Shown: positions 8,490 to 17,204, counted from the first letter of the stretch. The stretch is DNA of 64,000 nucleotides from Cohnella baijiui (GCF_020731285.1 NZ_JAJFOW010000026.1:1-64000), one strand, 5' to 3'. The notes: generated by a model from the sequence alone, not told the origin. Numbers and translations: made by a program.

Positions 8490-8563
8490 AACGAACCTCC
8501 GAATCGATGGGATAGTGCTATATACCCGAATCCGGAAGAATGAAACGGTCCGGCCGCAGCCGG

Positions 8564-9103
8564 TTAAAACGCGATCTCGTCCGCCGCCTGCAAGCGGGCG
8601 AAACCGCTGCCGAGGACGCTCGTGTGGTGGGCGACGATCTGCTCGGCAGTCAGCGCGCCGCGGTCGAACGTGCTGTGCGCGTCTCGGATGAGCACCGTGT
8701 CGTACCCGAGGCTGAAGGCGCGTCGCGTCGTCGTGTCGATGCAGAAGTCGGTCTGCATGCCGACGATCAAGAGTCTCGTCGCGCCGAGCTCTTGCAGGAC
8801 GGCTTGCAGGGACGTCTCGTGGAAGGCGTCGCATACCGTCTTTTTCACGACGATATCATCTTGTGCGACGCCCAGATCGGGATGAAGCGCCCAAGTGGCA
8901 GACCCTTCGAGAAATTCGTCGCCTTCGTCTTGGCTCGTGTGCTGGATGAACACGACAGGCGTGCCGGCTTTTCGGGCCAGTCCGATTAGACGAACAATCC
9001 GTCCAAGCACGCCTTGCTCGTCGTGCAGCTTGAAGCCTTCATACGTGAACATCGCCATTTGGACGTCGACGACGATCAGCGCGGTCTTGGGAGCGGTCGT
9101 CAT
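8564..9103 (-). CDS. Isochorismatase-family cysteine hydrolase
   Basis: This 179-residue protein shows the catalytic triad layout of the family: D13 (LIVVDVQMAMF), K87 or K88 (VVKKTVCDAF) and nucleophilic C121 (MQTDFCIDTT). Members hydrolyse nicotinamide, N-carbamoyl amines or vinyl ethers; the short form here resembles unassigned YcaC/YecD-like hydrolases. The ATG has GCGAGGTG 7 nt upstream. Direct repeats of GAATTTCG in the upstream 60 bp (near 9125-9168) might be a regulatory site. Confidence 0.85.
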   Translation of the reverse strand: MTTAPKTALIVVDVQMAMFTYEGFKLHDEQGVLGRIVRLIGLARKAGTPVVFIQHTSQDEGDEFLEGSATWALHPDLGVAQDDIVVKKTVCDAFHETSLQAVLQELGATRLLIVGMQTDFCIDTTTRRAFSLGYDTVLIRDAHSTFDRGALTAEQIVAHHTSVLGSGFARLQAADEIAF

Positions 9104-9195
9104 GTGCGTACACCTCGCAGGGTTGAAATTCGTTACCGAAATTCATTCGCTTTCCGGCACCGAATTTCCTGCCTGCACACGAGGCGGCCGGTTCA

Positions 9196-9720
9196 TTAGA
9201 GGACGCGGCGTGCCGTAATGTACCGTTTCGGATAATTGCCCGAATTCAGGTTGCCGATGACGACGCCGTTTTTCGAACCCGTCGTATTGTGGATGAATTG
9301 CCCGTTGCCGATGTAGATGCCGACATGATTGATTTGACCGGGCTTGCTCACGCTGAAGAAAATCAGATCGCCCTTTTTCAGATTGCTCTTGGCCACGTAG
9401 GTGCCCTGCTTGCTCTGTGCCTTCGTGCCCCACTTGAGGGAGATGCCTTGCTTGGCGAATACGTATTTGGTCCAGGAGGAGCAATCGAATGTCATCGTGC
9501 TGGGGCTGTTGACCCCGAATTTATAACGGACTTTGCCTTGCGTCGATTTGGCGAAGGCGATGAGCTTGTCCGCTTTTTGGGATGCGGTCGCCGCCGCTTT
9601 AACGGTCGAGGAGGTGGCGGCATGGGCGCCGCGCGGCTCCGCTACGACTCCTGCGGTTGCGAAGATGGCGAAGCAGGCGGCACCTATTGCTATTTTGCGC
9701 AAAGTTTGTCTGGTTTTCAT
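9196..9720 (-). CDS. Secreted NlpC/P60-family cell-wall peptidase
   Basis: This 174-residue protein has a signal peptide (basic start, hydrophobic core, cleavage near AHA at about residue 34). A single NlpC/P60 domain follows, with the catalytic C80 (TFDCSSW), H132 (QINHVGIYIG) and third residue H144 (QFIHN). It should cleave D-Glu-to-diamino-acid bonds of peptidoglycan stem peptides outside the cell. There is no SH3 or LysM anchor, so it is probably released or loosely held. The ATG at 9720 has AGGAGG at 6 nt; the frame stays open upstream without a better start. Confidence 0.9.
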   Translation of the reverse strand: MKTRQTLRKIAIGAACFAIFATAGVVAEPRGAHAATSSTVKAAATASQKADKLIAFAKSTQGKVRYKFGVNSPSTMTFDCSSWTKYVFAKQGISLKWGTKAQSKQGTYVAKSNLKKGDLIFFSVSKPGQINHVGIYIGNGQFIHNTTGSKNGVVIGNLNSGNYPKRYITARRVL

Positions 9721-9922
9721 CGTTTCCTCCTGGGATAGATCGAATTGGGAATACAGGGGCAAGTATAGCATGGGAGGAAAATAAGATATGAAAATTTGAG
9801 ATGATCTTAATGATGGGAATAACCGGGGGCGGAGGAGGAACCCGGGAGGGGAGGAAAGATGAGCCGCGGGCGCACCGGGGGAGGTGGAGCGGACGCCTGC
9901 CGTCCACCGGATGCCGGACGCG

Positions 9923-10705
9923 CTAAACAGGCTTGAACAGGCGGCTGCCGAAGGGAGAGCGGCGGAAGGCAAGCGGCGTCTCGCCGGTCTCCCGCTTGAA
10001 CATCGTGCAGAATTGGGCATCTGTCGAGAAGCCGCAGCGTCTCGCGATCTCCGAGACGGACAGCTCGGTGTGGCGCAGCAGTTGGCGTGCCTGCTCGAGG
10101 CGGATGCCGAACAGGTACTGGATCGGGGACTGTTCGTAGTGCCGGCGGAACAGGTGGCGGAAATGATGGTAGCTATAGCCGGCCATGCCGGCAAGCGCTT
10201 CGATCGACACCTTCTCGTTGTAGTGCTCGTGCAGGTAGTTGCGGGCGTAGGCGAGCCGCCGGTCCGGCCGATCAGGCGGCTCGGCGCCCGCTAGTCGCAG
10301 ATGCGCGATCAGCAGCTGGCCGACCAGCAGGTTCATTTGATTCTCGTAATAGGCCGCTTTTGCGCGCATCTCTTCCAGCAACAGGGACAGCGCGTTCGCG
10401 ATCGCGGACGGATCGGCGGGCGCATGCAAGCCGGTGCGCGGCGGCGCCGGCGTCTCCGCCGGCAGCGAAAAGCCGACGCAGACGACGTCCGTCGCTGCCT
10501 CGCGGCGTTCGTCATGGGGGACGCCTGGCGCGATCAGCGCGTAGGTGCCCGGAGCGTAGCGATAGGCGGTATCGCCGATGCGCGTCCGCCCGGTTCCCCG
10601 CGCGTAGTAGACGAGTTCGTGGCAGCCGTGCCGGTGAAGCGCGACGGCGCTGCCGGGCGCGTGACGGGCTTCGAACAGGAAGTCCAGTTGGGCTTGGATC
10701 GGAAT
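9923..10705 (-). CDS. AraC-family regulator with cupin sensor; start codon non-canonical
   Basis: The frame encodes a cupin-type N-terminal domain (HRHGCHELVYYARG) and a C-terminal double HTH of AraC type (EKVSIEALAGMAGYSYHHF, then LSVSEIARRCGFSTDAQF). No in-frame ATG, GTG or TTG exists ahead of the cupin; the first is a TTG at 10429 that would delete the sensor. An AGGAGG site lies 2 nt before an ATT at 10705 and 8 nt before an ATC at 10699, so a rare ATT or ATC start, or a small sequence error, is likely. The gene is divergent from the nucleoside hydrolase and presumably controls it. The natural protein would be about 258-260 aa. Confidence 0.75.
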   Translation of the reverse strand: MPIQAQLDFLFEARHAPGSAVALHRHGCHELVYYARGTGRTRIGDTAYRYAPGTYALIAPGVPHDERREAATDVVCVGFSLPAETPAPPRTGLHAPADPSAIANALSLLLEEMRAKAAYYENQMNLLVGQLLIAHLRLAGAEPPDRPDRRLAYARNYLHEHYNEKVSIEALAGMAGYSYHHFRHLFRRHYEQSPIQYLFGIRLEQARQLLRHTELSVSEIARRCGFSTDAQFCTMFKRETGETPLAFRRSPFGSRLFKPV

Positions 10706-10881
10706 CGCCTCCTGGCGGCATCGGGGCGGAGGAGCGCCAGATCGTGAAAAATGAACGCCGAAACGTAAAAAACAAAAAGCGCTCCGTCCGCTATGATGGA
10801 GGTATCGTTAACCAAATCATAGAAGACGGATCGCCGGCTTGCAAGCGCTGTCGGGTCCGTTCGCCCAAGGAGGAGACAAGC

Positions 10882-11814
10882 GTGGCGATTCCCTATTCGG
10901 AGCTGCCGCCGGAACGGCTGCTCGCGCGGCTCGCGCATCCGTACCGCGCCGTGCGGATGGTGCTCGACACCGATACCTTCAACGAGATCGACGACCAATT
11001 CGCCGTCATCTACGCGATGCGCTCGCCCGAGCGGGTTCGGGTGGAAGCTTTTTACGCGGCGCCCTTTCACAACGAGCTGTCGGACGGCCCGAAGGACGGG
11101 ATGGAGAAAAGCTATCGGGAGCTGGAGAAGATCGCCGGCCTGCTGCCGGAAATGGCGGAGGTGCCGCGGCTGCGCGGTTCGGAGACGTACCTGCCCGGAG
11201 CGGATACGCCCGTGGACAGCGAAGCCGCGCGGGATCTCGTCGCCCGGGCGATGGCTTCGCCGGAGGACGACCCGCTCTACGTCGTCGCGATCGGCGCCAT
11301 CACGAACGTGGCGTCGGCCATCCTGCTGGAGCCGCGGATTCTGGAGCGCATCGTGGTCGTCTGGCTGGGCGGACACGCCCTGCACTGGCCGGACACGCGC
11401 GAATTCAACATGGATCAGGACCGTTACGCTTCCCGCGTCGTGCTGGACAGCGGCGTTCCGCTCGTCCTGATCCCCTGCATGGGCGTCAGCTCTCATCTCG
11501 CCACGACGCTGTCCGAGGTGCGGGATTACGTCCGGGACCGCGGACCGGTCGGCCGTTATCTGTACGATACGTTCGAACGGTGCAGCGCCGACCATTTTGC
11601 CTATTCTCGCGTCATCTGGGACATATCGACGATCGCCTACCTCGCGAACGAGGATTGGACGCCCAGCGAGATCGTCCCAAGCCCCGTCCTGACCGAAGAC
11701 GGACGTTGGGGCGGGCAGGACGCGTCCCGGCACCCGATCCGCTGCGTGCGGTACGTGCACCGGGACGGCGTGTTCCGGGACTTGTTCGGCAAGCTGGGGC
11801 GCGGCGAGACCTGA
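10882..11814 (+). CDS. Nucleoside hydrolase (IUNH family)
   Basis: This 310-residue protein hydrolyses the N-glycosidic bond of nucleosides. The N-terminal calcium-binding aspartate cluster reads DTDTFNEIDDQFA (D29, D31, D37, D38), two residues longer than the common DTDPGxDD, a form found in a distinct subgroup of the family. A further conserved segment, GAITNVASA, is at about residue 138. The GTG at 10882 has AAGGAGG 9 nt upstream. The sole partner is the divergent AraC regulator; no nucleoside transporter is adjacent. The substrate could be a ribonucleoside or a nucleoside-like compound. Confidence 0.85.
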   Translation: MAIPYSELPPERLLARLAHPYRAVRMVLDTDTFNEIDDQFAVIYAMRSPERVRVEAFYAAPFHNELSDGPKDGMEKSYRELEKIAGLLPEMAEVPRLRGSETYLPGADTPVDSEAARDLVARAMASPEDDPLYVVAIGAITNVASAILLEPRILERIVVVWLGGHALHWPDTREFNMDQDRYASRVVLDSGVPLVLIPCMGVSSHLATTLSEVRDYVRDRGPVGRYLYDTFERCSADHFAYSRVIWDISTIAYLANEDWTPSEIVPSPVLTEDGRWGGQDASRHPIRCVRYVHRDGVFRDLFGKLGRGET

Positions 11815-11817
11815 GCG

Positions 11818-11910
11818 TCAGCGCGGCTGAAACGATTTGAGCTGCAGCCATCGGCCGGAGCGGGTTTTCACGAACAACTGCCGGCCGATGCGTTTGCCAT
11901 GGACGAACAT
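11818..11910 (-). CDS. Putative 30-residue basic protein
   Basis: A 30-codon ORF begins with ATG at 11910, preceded by AGGAGG with exactly 8 nt spacing. The product is strongly basic (about nine Lys/Arg) with a central VKTRSGRWLQL. It has no signal peptide or membrane helix. It converges with the nucleoside hydrolase, with only 3 nt between the stops. The ribosome site is the best evidence; no family is recognised. Confidence 0.45.
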   Translation of the reverse strand: MFVHGKRIGRQLFVKTRSGRWLQLKSFQPR

Positions 11911-12097
11911 GATGATCGCCTCCTGAACCGGTTGGGATAAACATAAGTATAGATTGCTTACCCGGACGCATTGGATTTGTAACCATGGATTGACATAGGT
12001 GGATGCCCGATGCAAGCGCCGGCCGGCGTTGCCGGAATGCGATATTCGCGAAAAGCGGATGGCGGCGGTGCCGATGAGGCGAAAGCGTCAGAGATCG

Positions 12098-12125
12098 AAA
12101 AAGCAGGCCCGAGGGCCTGCTTTTT
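12098..12125. terminator. Bidirectional terminator after the J-domain-like gene
   Basis: The stem AAAAAGCAGGCCC/GGGCCTGCTTTTT (with small overlap at the loop) has A and T runs on both sides. Confidence 0.85.
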
Positions 12126-12171
12126 CGGTATGTCGCCGTCTGGAAAGACGGCAAAGCCGGATTTACTTGCG

Positions 12172-13068
12172 TTACTTTTTCGCTTCGTAATGCTGGATAT
12201 ACGTCATCGCCTCGTCCGGATGCTTGGCGGAAACGCGAATGCCGGCGACGAACTCCGTACCGTGCAAGCCGAGCTCCTCCGCCATCTTCGTGCCCGACAG
12301 ATCCACGCCGTACACCCGCTCGGAGGTGTCCTCCTCGGTCTTCGCCTTCATGGCCAGGGCGGGCTCGATTCCGCTCTTGTCGTCCAGCGGCTGGAGAGCG
12401 CCTTGGGTGGCGAGCTTGGCGAAGTTCGCCTTGTCCATGATGTACAGGTCCGACTTGTCGGTCATGAGAACGAGCATGCTTTTCTGCAGGAGGGCGATAT
12501 CCTGCTCGCTCTTCGTATCCGAAGGGACGTAAGTCAGCTCCGCCAGCACGCGCTGCCAGTCCGGGAACTCCTTCAGAATGTCCTCGGCCAGCGGCTTGGT
12601 GTCCGGGGAGAGACCGTCGCCGTAGAAATAATTGCCGTAGAACATGACGGCAAGATTGGCGGGCGGCAGCTTGGCCAGCTCCGCTTGCTCGTGGCGATGG
12701 TCGACGTAGCTTTTGATCCCGTAGCCGATCGCGATCAAGAGGATGATGGCGCCGATGATATGGAATTTGTAGTAGTGCAGGAAATGATCCCATTTCTGCG
12801 CGCGTCCGGCCATTTTCTTGTACTTGCCGTAGTTTTGCTCCGTGAATTCGGCCTTGGCTTTCGATTCCTCGTAGTCCTTGATAAAGCGGTAAGCGCGGCT
12901 GATCGCTTCCTCGTCGACGCGCTCGGCGCCGGACTGATCCCCGCCTTCGCGCATCTTCTGCGCGCGGGCTCTGCGGACGAGGAGGTAATAGCGGTTTTCC
13001 AATTGTTCTCTGTCTGCGTTTTCAGAAAGGCCTAGGACAGCATAAGCTTGCTTCAATTCCTCATCCAT
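12172..13068 (-). CDS. Membrane-anchored J-domain-like protein, function unknown
   Basis: The first 75 residues resemble a J-domain helical hairpin (YAVLGLSENADREQLENRYY), but no HPD tripeptide is seen where DnaK stimulation would need it. A single membrane helix lies at about 103-122 (IIGAIILLIAIGYGIKSYV). The remaining 175 residues, probably outside the cell, resemble a substrate-binding-like or stress-type domain of unknown function. Length is 298 aa. The ATG has GAAGGTG about 10 nt upstream. It stands alone, divergent from the AraC gene at 13204. Confidence 0.6.
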   Translation of the reverse strand: MDEELKQAYAVLGLSENADREQLENRYYLLVRRARAQKMREGGDQSGAERVDEEAISRAYRFIKDYEESKAKAEFTEQNYGKYKKMAGRAQKWDHFLHYYKFHIIGAIILLIAIGYGIKSYVDHRHEQAELAKLPPANLAVMFYGNYFYGDGLSPDTKPLAEDILKEFPDWQRVLAELTYVPSDTKSEQDIALLQKSMLVLMTDKSDLYIMDKANFAKLATQGALQPLDDKSGIEPALAMKAKTEEDTSERVYGVDLSGTKMAEELGLHGTEFVAGIRVSAKHPDEAMTYIQHYEAKK

Positions 13069-13203
13069 GAATAAGAGTCACCTTCTGTCGAATGTCCGTG
13101 ATCTTAGTATACGTGATTCGGGCGGTCTGTTCCACTTCGTCCGGACATGGCTTATGATGGGGACAGCATACCGGAAGAAAAGGCCCTGGAGGAGAGACGG
13201 CGA

Positions 13204-14103
13204 ATGACGAACGGCGGAGGTTTGTTCCACGCGGGGTGGCTGGACGGGGAGTACCGCCCCCGCGTTCACGCTTACTATTTCAAGCAATGGTCGGCTTACG
13301 ACATGGCTTATCATACGCACGATTCGACGGAGATCATGTATGTCATGTCGGACTCTTGCCGCGTCGCGCTGCACACGGGCCCGGGCAAGCACGAATCCGT
13401 TCCGCTCAAAAAAGGCGAGTTCATCATCCTGAACGCGAACGTGCCCCATCGGCTGCAGGTGGACAAGACGTGCCGGATGCTGAACGTCGAGTTCGGCCAA
13501 ACCGCGAGCAGGGGCGTCGTGCCGTCGCTCCGGGAGCTGGCGGCCGAAGACGCGGCGCTCGTCGACCTGTTTCGGGCGACCGACCCGTATCTCGTGCTGA
13601 GCGACCCGGACGAAGTGTACCATACGCTCAAAAGCCTGGTGCTGGAGCTGGACGCGCAGCGGGCCGAAGCGGGCATGCTGGCGCAGCTGCTGTTCGCGCA
13701 GCTGCTCGTTCGGGTCGCGCGTCTGCGCTCGGCGCAGCTTGCGAGCGGCGTTCCCGCGTCGGATTGGTACGTCCGCCAAGCGATGGCGTTCATGCAGCAG
13801 AACTACGACCGGGACATCCAGGTGAAGGACGTCGCCGGTGCGGTAAATCTGCATCCAAGCTATCTGCAGCGCATCTTCCGGGCGCATGCGGGCCAGACGC
13901 TGACGGAATACTTGACCGCCCACCGGATGGAGAAAGCCAAAATGCTGCTGCTCCACACGGACATCCCGGTCGCCGACATCTCCGGGTACGTCGGGGTGGC
14001 GAGCCGGCAGTATTTCCACGTGTTGTTCAAGAAGTATACGGGGCGGACGCCCGTTTCGTTTCGCCGATCCGTCGCGACGCAGAGCTGGCCGGACGAACCG
14101 TAA
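13204..14103 (+). CDS. AraC-family regulator of the GH4 glycosidase
   Basis: This 299-residue protein has a cupin-type N-terminal sensor (HTHDSTEIMYVMSDSCR, about 35-110) and a C-terminal AraC DNA-binding domain (IQVKDVAGAVNLHPSYLQR and IPVADISGYVGVASRQYF). The ATG at 13204 has GGAGGAG 9 nt upstream; an in-frame ATG at 13147 falls on a likely promoter (TATGAT, 13153-13158). The GH4 glycosidase starts 117 nt downstream on the same strand, so this is a local activator that probably senses an alpha-galactoside or related sugar. Confidence 0.85.
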   Translation: MTNGGGLFHAGWLDGEYRPRVHAYYFKQWSAYDMAYHTHDSTEIMYVMSDSCRVALHTGPGKHESVPLKKGEFIILNANVPHRLQVDKTCRMLNVEFGQTASRGVVPSLRELAAEDAALVDLFRATDPYLVLSDPDEVYHTLKSLVLELDAQRAEAGMLAQLLFAQLLVRVARLRSAQLASGVPASDWYVRQAMAFMQQNYDRDIQVKDVAGAVNLHPSYLQRIFRAHAGQTLTEYLTAHRMEKAKMLLLHTDIPVADISGYVGVASRQYFHVLFKKYTGRTPVSFRRSVATQSWPDEP

Positions 14104-14220
14104 CAAGCTGCGATAGTTGACACCTACCCTTTCCAGGAAGTCACGATCTTGATCACGCTTTCCGTCCGGCTGCGATTACAATGGGGGAGAAGCCCAAACC
14201 AGACGGAGGTTGATCGGACC

Positions 14221-15726
14221 ATGTCTTTCAAGATCGCATTCATCGGTGCGGGGAGCATCGGATTCACGCGCGGACTGCTGCGGGATCTGCTCAGCGTACC
14301 CGAATTCCGCGACGTCGAAGTTGCGTTTACGGACATCAATCAACATAACCTGGACATGGTGACGGAGCTGTGCCAGCGGGATATCCGGGAAAACGGACTG
14401 TCTATCGTCATTCAGCCCACGACCGACCGCAGAGAGGCGTTGAAGGACGCCAAATACGTCATTTGCACGATTCGCGTCGGCGGTTTGGAGGCCTTTGCCA
14501 CGGACGTCGACATTCCGCTCAAATACGGCGTCGACCAATGCGTCGGAGACACCTTGTGCGCAGGCGGCATCATGTACGGCCAACGTGGCATCGCGGAGAT
14601 GCTGAACATCTGCAAGGACATCCGCGAGATGGCGGCTCCCGACGCGACGCTGCTCAATTACGCCAATCCGATGGCGATGCTCACGTGGGCGTGCAACAAG
14701 TACGGGGGCGTGCGGACGATCGGCCTGTGCCACGGCGTGCAGGGCGGCCACTGGCAAATCGCGCAGGCGTTCGGCCTCGAGATGAAGGACGTGGACATCG
14801 TCTGCGCGGGCATCAACCACCAGACGTGGTACATTCAGATCCGCCACAATGGCGAAGACCTGACCGGGAAGCTGTTGGAGGCGTTCGAGCAGCACGAGGA
14901 CTTCAGCCGTACGGAAAAGGTGCGCATCGACATGCTGCGGCGGTTCGGCTATTACAGCACGGAGTCCAACGGCCACCTGAGCGAATACGTGCCGTGGTAC
15001 CGCAAGCGCCCGGACGAGATTCAGGAATGGATCGATCTCGGCAGCTGGATCAACGGCGAGACGGGCGGCTATCTTCGCGTCTGCACCGAGGGACGCAATT
15101 GGTTCGAGACGGACTTCCCGAACTGGATGAAGGATCCGGCGCTGAAGTACGAAGCTTCGCAGCGCAGTCAAGAGCACGGCTCTTATATCATCGAGGGGCT
15201 AGAGACCGGGCGCGTCTACCGCGGCCACTTCAACGTGGTGAACGACGGCGTCATCGCGAATCTGCCGGCGGACGCCGTCATCGAAGCGCCGGGGTACGTC
15301 GACCGCAACGGCGTATCGATGCCGCGCATCGGCGATCTGCCGCTCGGCCCGGCCGCCGTCTGCAACGTCAGCATTTCGGTGCAGCGCCTCGCCGTCGAAG
15401 CGGCCGTGACCGGCGACGACAAGCTGCTTCGCCAGGCGTTCATGATGGATCCGCTCGTCGGCGCGGTGTGCAATCCGAAGGAAATTTGGCAGATGGTCGA
15501 CGAGATGCTCGTCGCGCAGGAGCGGTGGCTGCCGCAGTATGGCCCGGCCATTGCCGAAGCGAAAGCCCGTCTCGCGTCCGGCGACTTGCTGCCGACCCGG
15601 GAAGGATACCGGGGCGCCGCGCGCCTCAAGGTGAAGACGGTCGAGGAGATGCAGCAGGACCGCGAAGCCGCGAACAAAAACGCCGGCGAATCCGACAAGG
15701 GCAAGGATCGCGCGGCGGCGCACTGA
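14221..15726 (+). CDS. melA: Glycoside hydrolase family 4 (alpha-galactosidase/alpha-glucosidase type)
   Basis: This 501-residue enzyme uses NAD+ and a divalent metal to hydrolyse alpha-glycosides by the redox-elimination mechanism of GH4. The N-terminal NAD-binding loop is GAGSIGFTRGL (9-19); LNYANPM follows at about 145; metal-binding C170 and H171 are in GLCHGVQGG, with H200 in CAGINHQTWY. The CHGV signature fits melibiase or alpha-galacturonidase-like members; substrate assignment is tentative. GGAGG lies 11 nt before the ATG. The AraC gene just upstream is the likely regulator. The C-terminal 25 residues are charged and low in complexity. Confidence 0.85.
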   Translation: MSFKIAFIGAGSIGFTRGLLRDLLSVPEFRDVEVAFTDINQHNLDMVTELCQRDIRENGLSIVIQPTTDRREALKDAKYVICTIRVGGLEAFATDVDIPLKYGVDQCVGDTLCAGGIMYGQRGIAEMLNICKDIREMAAPDATLLNYANPMAMLTWACNKYGGVRTIGLCHGVQGGHWQIAQAFGLEMKDVDIVCAGINHQTWYIQIRHNGEDLTGKLLEAFEQHEDFSRTEKVRIDMLRRFGYYSTESNGHLSEYVPWYRKRPDEIQEWIDLGSWINGETGGYLRVCTEGRNWFETDFPNWMKDPALKYEASQRSQEHGSYIIEGLETGRVYRGHFNVVNDGVIANLPADAVIEAPGYVDRNGVSMPRIGDLPLGPAAVCNVSISVQRLAVEAAVTGDDKLLRQAFMMDPLVGAVCNPKEIWQMVDEMLVAQERWLPQYGPAIAEAKARLASGDLLPTREGYRGAARLKVKTVEEMQQDREAANKNAGESDKGKDRAAAH

Positions 15727-15775
15727 GCGGAGGAAGGGCGAAAGCGGAAATATGCTAACCGCAGGAAGAACAATG

Positions 15776-15833
15776 GGAGAAGGGGTTGTCCCGATCGTCA
15801 TTTTCATGGCGCCGGGATAGCCCCTCCTTTTTT
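15776..15833 (+). terminator. Terminator after the GH4 gene
   Basis: A GGAGAAGGGGTTGTCCCG arm pairs imperfectly with CGGGATAGCCCCTCC and is followed by six T residues. Confidence 0.75.
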
Positions 15834-15925
15834 ATGGACGATGGAGTTGCTGGGGGATGTATCTCCTTCCGGTTGCTGACGCCGCCATGATCCAAGCCTT
15901 CCGCGAGTGACCCCTTCCATGACGG

Positions 15926-16167
15926 GCGCCAAAGAGCGTATGTAAACTACCTACATTCACCCCAAGTGCCGGGATCGCGCCAAAGAGCGTATGTAAACTA
16001 CCTACATTCGCCCTATATGCCGGAATCGCGCCAAAGAGCGTATGCAGACTACCTACATTTGCCCCAAATGCCGAGATCGCGCCAAAGAGCGTATGTAAAC
16101 TACCTACATTTGCCAAAAGTGCCGGGATCGCGCCAAAGAGCGTATGTAAACTACCTACATTTTGCCA
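15926..16167. repeat. Tandem array, five copies of a 51-bp unit
   Basis: Copies start at 15926, 15977, 16028, 16079 and 16130, exactly 51 bp apart; the last is incomplete. Each has a nearly invariant 32-nt part starting GCGCCAAAGAGCGTATG and ending in CCTACATT, then about 19 nt that vary modestly (CCCCAAATGCCGGGAT type). Within the conserved part, ATGTA and TACAT form a short inverted repeat. The period is a multiple of three, so both strands read as open repeat peptides, but no ribosome site precedes them. The array sits between the GH4 terminator and the convergent AraC gene. Confidence 0.9.
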
Positions 16168-16184
16168 CGAGCACGCCGCCCCCC

Positions 16185-17075
16185 CTAGTCCGACCGACGC
16201 GCCTGGGAAGGGGTGCGGCCCTTGTACTGTTTGAACATTTTCGTGAAGTAGTTGGGGTTGCCGCAGCCGACGCGTTCCGCCACCTCGGTGACGGTCAACT
16301 CCCCCTCGCCGAGCAGCCGTTCAGCCACGCTCATGCGGTGATGATTGACGTAATCGATCAACGTGCGGCCGGTGGCGCTTTTGAACATTTTGCAGAAGTG
16401 AAACGGATTCAAATTGACGAGCCTGGCCGCCTCGTTCACCGTCAGCTTGTCCGCATAATGGGACTCGATGTGGAGGATAAGCTGCTTGAACCGGTCCATG
16501 CGTTTTCCGCCTGCGCCCGGGGGACTGTCCGCCACGCGCTCGGGCAAGTAGGTCCGGGACAGCATCGTAAACAGCAGGTACAGATGGGCTTTGACCGCCA
16601 GTTCGTAAACCCGCGGCTTGCTTTCGAACTCCTCGACCAAACGGCGCACCGGCTCGCGGAAAAGCGCGCGCTCCTCCGGCGTACCCTCCGGCTTGACCGG
16701 GAAACGCAGGTGACCCTCCAGATAGGGTCTCAGAAACTTGTCATGCGCCGGATCGAGCGGCAGGCCGCCGAGCAGCGAGCGGTTGAAGACGATCGACAAA
16801 TATTCGATCTCGTCCTCCGAGGAGGCGTATCCGACATGCAGCGCTCCCGACGGGACGACGAGCAGATCGTCCGGCTCGGTCTCGTAAGGCTGGCTGTCGA
16901 TGTGGAAGACGGCTTGGCCGCGCACTACGTAGATCAGCTCGAAATGATCGTGCCAGTGCAAATAAAGGGCGTTGCGGCCTTTGGCGCCGGCCGGGCAGCG
17001 ATTGCGGAACACGTTCAGCGGATAGGCGTCCATATTGAGCCAAGTGTTCTCCCTCAGCTCGCTCGGATGCGTCAT
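16185..17075 (-). CDS. AraC-family regulator of the isomerase/oxidoreductase/GH88 cluster
   Basis: This 296-residue protein has a cupin sensor (HWHDHFELIYVVRGQAVFH, about 40-110) and a C-terminal AraC domain (KLTVNEAARLVNLNPFHFCK and LTVTEVAERVGCGNPNYF). The ATG has GGAGG 7 nt upstream. It is divergent from the sugar isomerase at 17205, with 129 bp between, and so is the likely activator of that operon. The likely inducer is a plant polysaccharide fragment, to judge from the GH88 enzyme downstream (inference). The 51-bp array ends 18 bp beyond its stop. Confidence 0.85.
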   Translation of the reverse strand: MTHPSELRENTWLNMDAYPLNVFRNRCPAGAKGRNALYLHWHDHFELIYVVRGQAVFHIDSQPYETEPDDLLVVPSGALHVGYASSEDEIEYLSIVFNRSLLGGLPLDPAHDKFLRPYLEGHLRFPVKPEGTPEERALFREPVRRLVEEFESKPRVYELAVKAHLYLLFTMLSRTYLPERVADSPPGAGGKRMDRFKQLILHIESHYADKLTVNEAARLVNLNPFHFCKMFKSATGRTLIDYVNHHRMSVAERLLGEGELTVTEVAERVGCGNPNYFTKMFKQYKGRTPSQARRSD

Positions 17076-17151
17076 TGCGAGACCTCCATTCAGCGCAAGA
17101 TCGGGCTACAAAACCACAAGATTGTATAGAGATCGACCGGTAAAATCGCGC

Positions 17152-17157
17152 TATAAT
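17152..17157 (+). promoter_or_regulatory. Candidate -10 element of the isomerase operon
   Basis: A perfect TATAAT lies 48 bp upstream of the isomerase start. No good -35 is found at 16-18 bp, which would suit an activator-dependent promoter next to an AraC gene. Confidence 0.35.
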
Positions 17158-17204
17158 CGGGTTGTCTTCCCCAATATAGCTTAATATAGGAGTGGTCTTC
17201 AACC

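Noticed and set aside
9721..10194. N-terminal extension of the NlpC/P60 protein
   Set aside because: The added sequence overlaps the AraC coding frame and would bury the signal peptide; AGGAGG marks the ATG at 9720.
10087..10881. Long upstream extension of the nucleoside hydrolase
   Set aside because: It runs through the AraC gene in antisense; the GTG at 10882 has a strong ribosome site and starts just before the conserved domain.
15832..16116. Repeat-encoded peptide on the minus strand (and its plus-strand counterpart)
   Set aside because: The open frame follows from a period divisible by three; there is no ribosome site, and both strands are equally open.
15926..16167. CRISPR-like layout (32-nt repeat with 19-nt spacers)
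   Set aside because: The supposed spacers are near copies of each other and too short, and no cas gene is present; it is a plain 51-bp tandem repeat.
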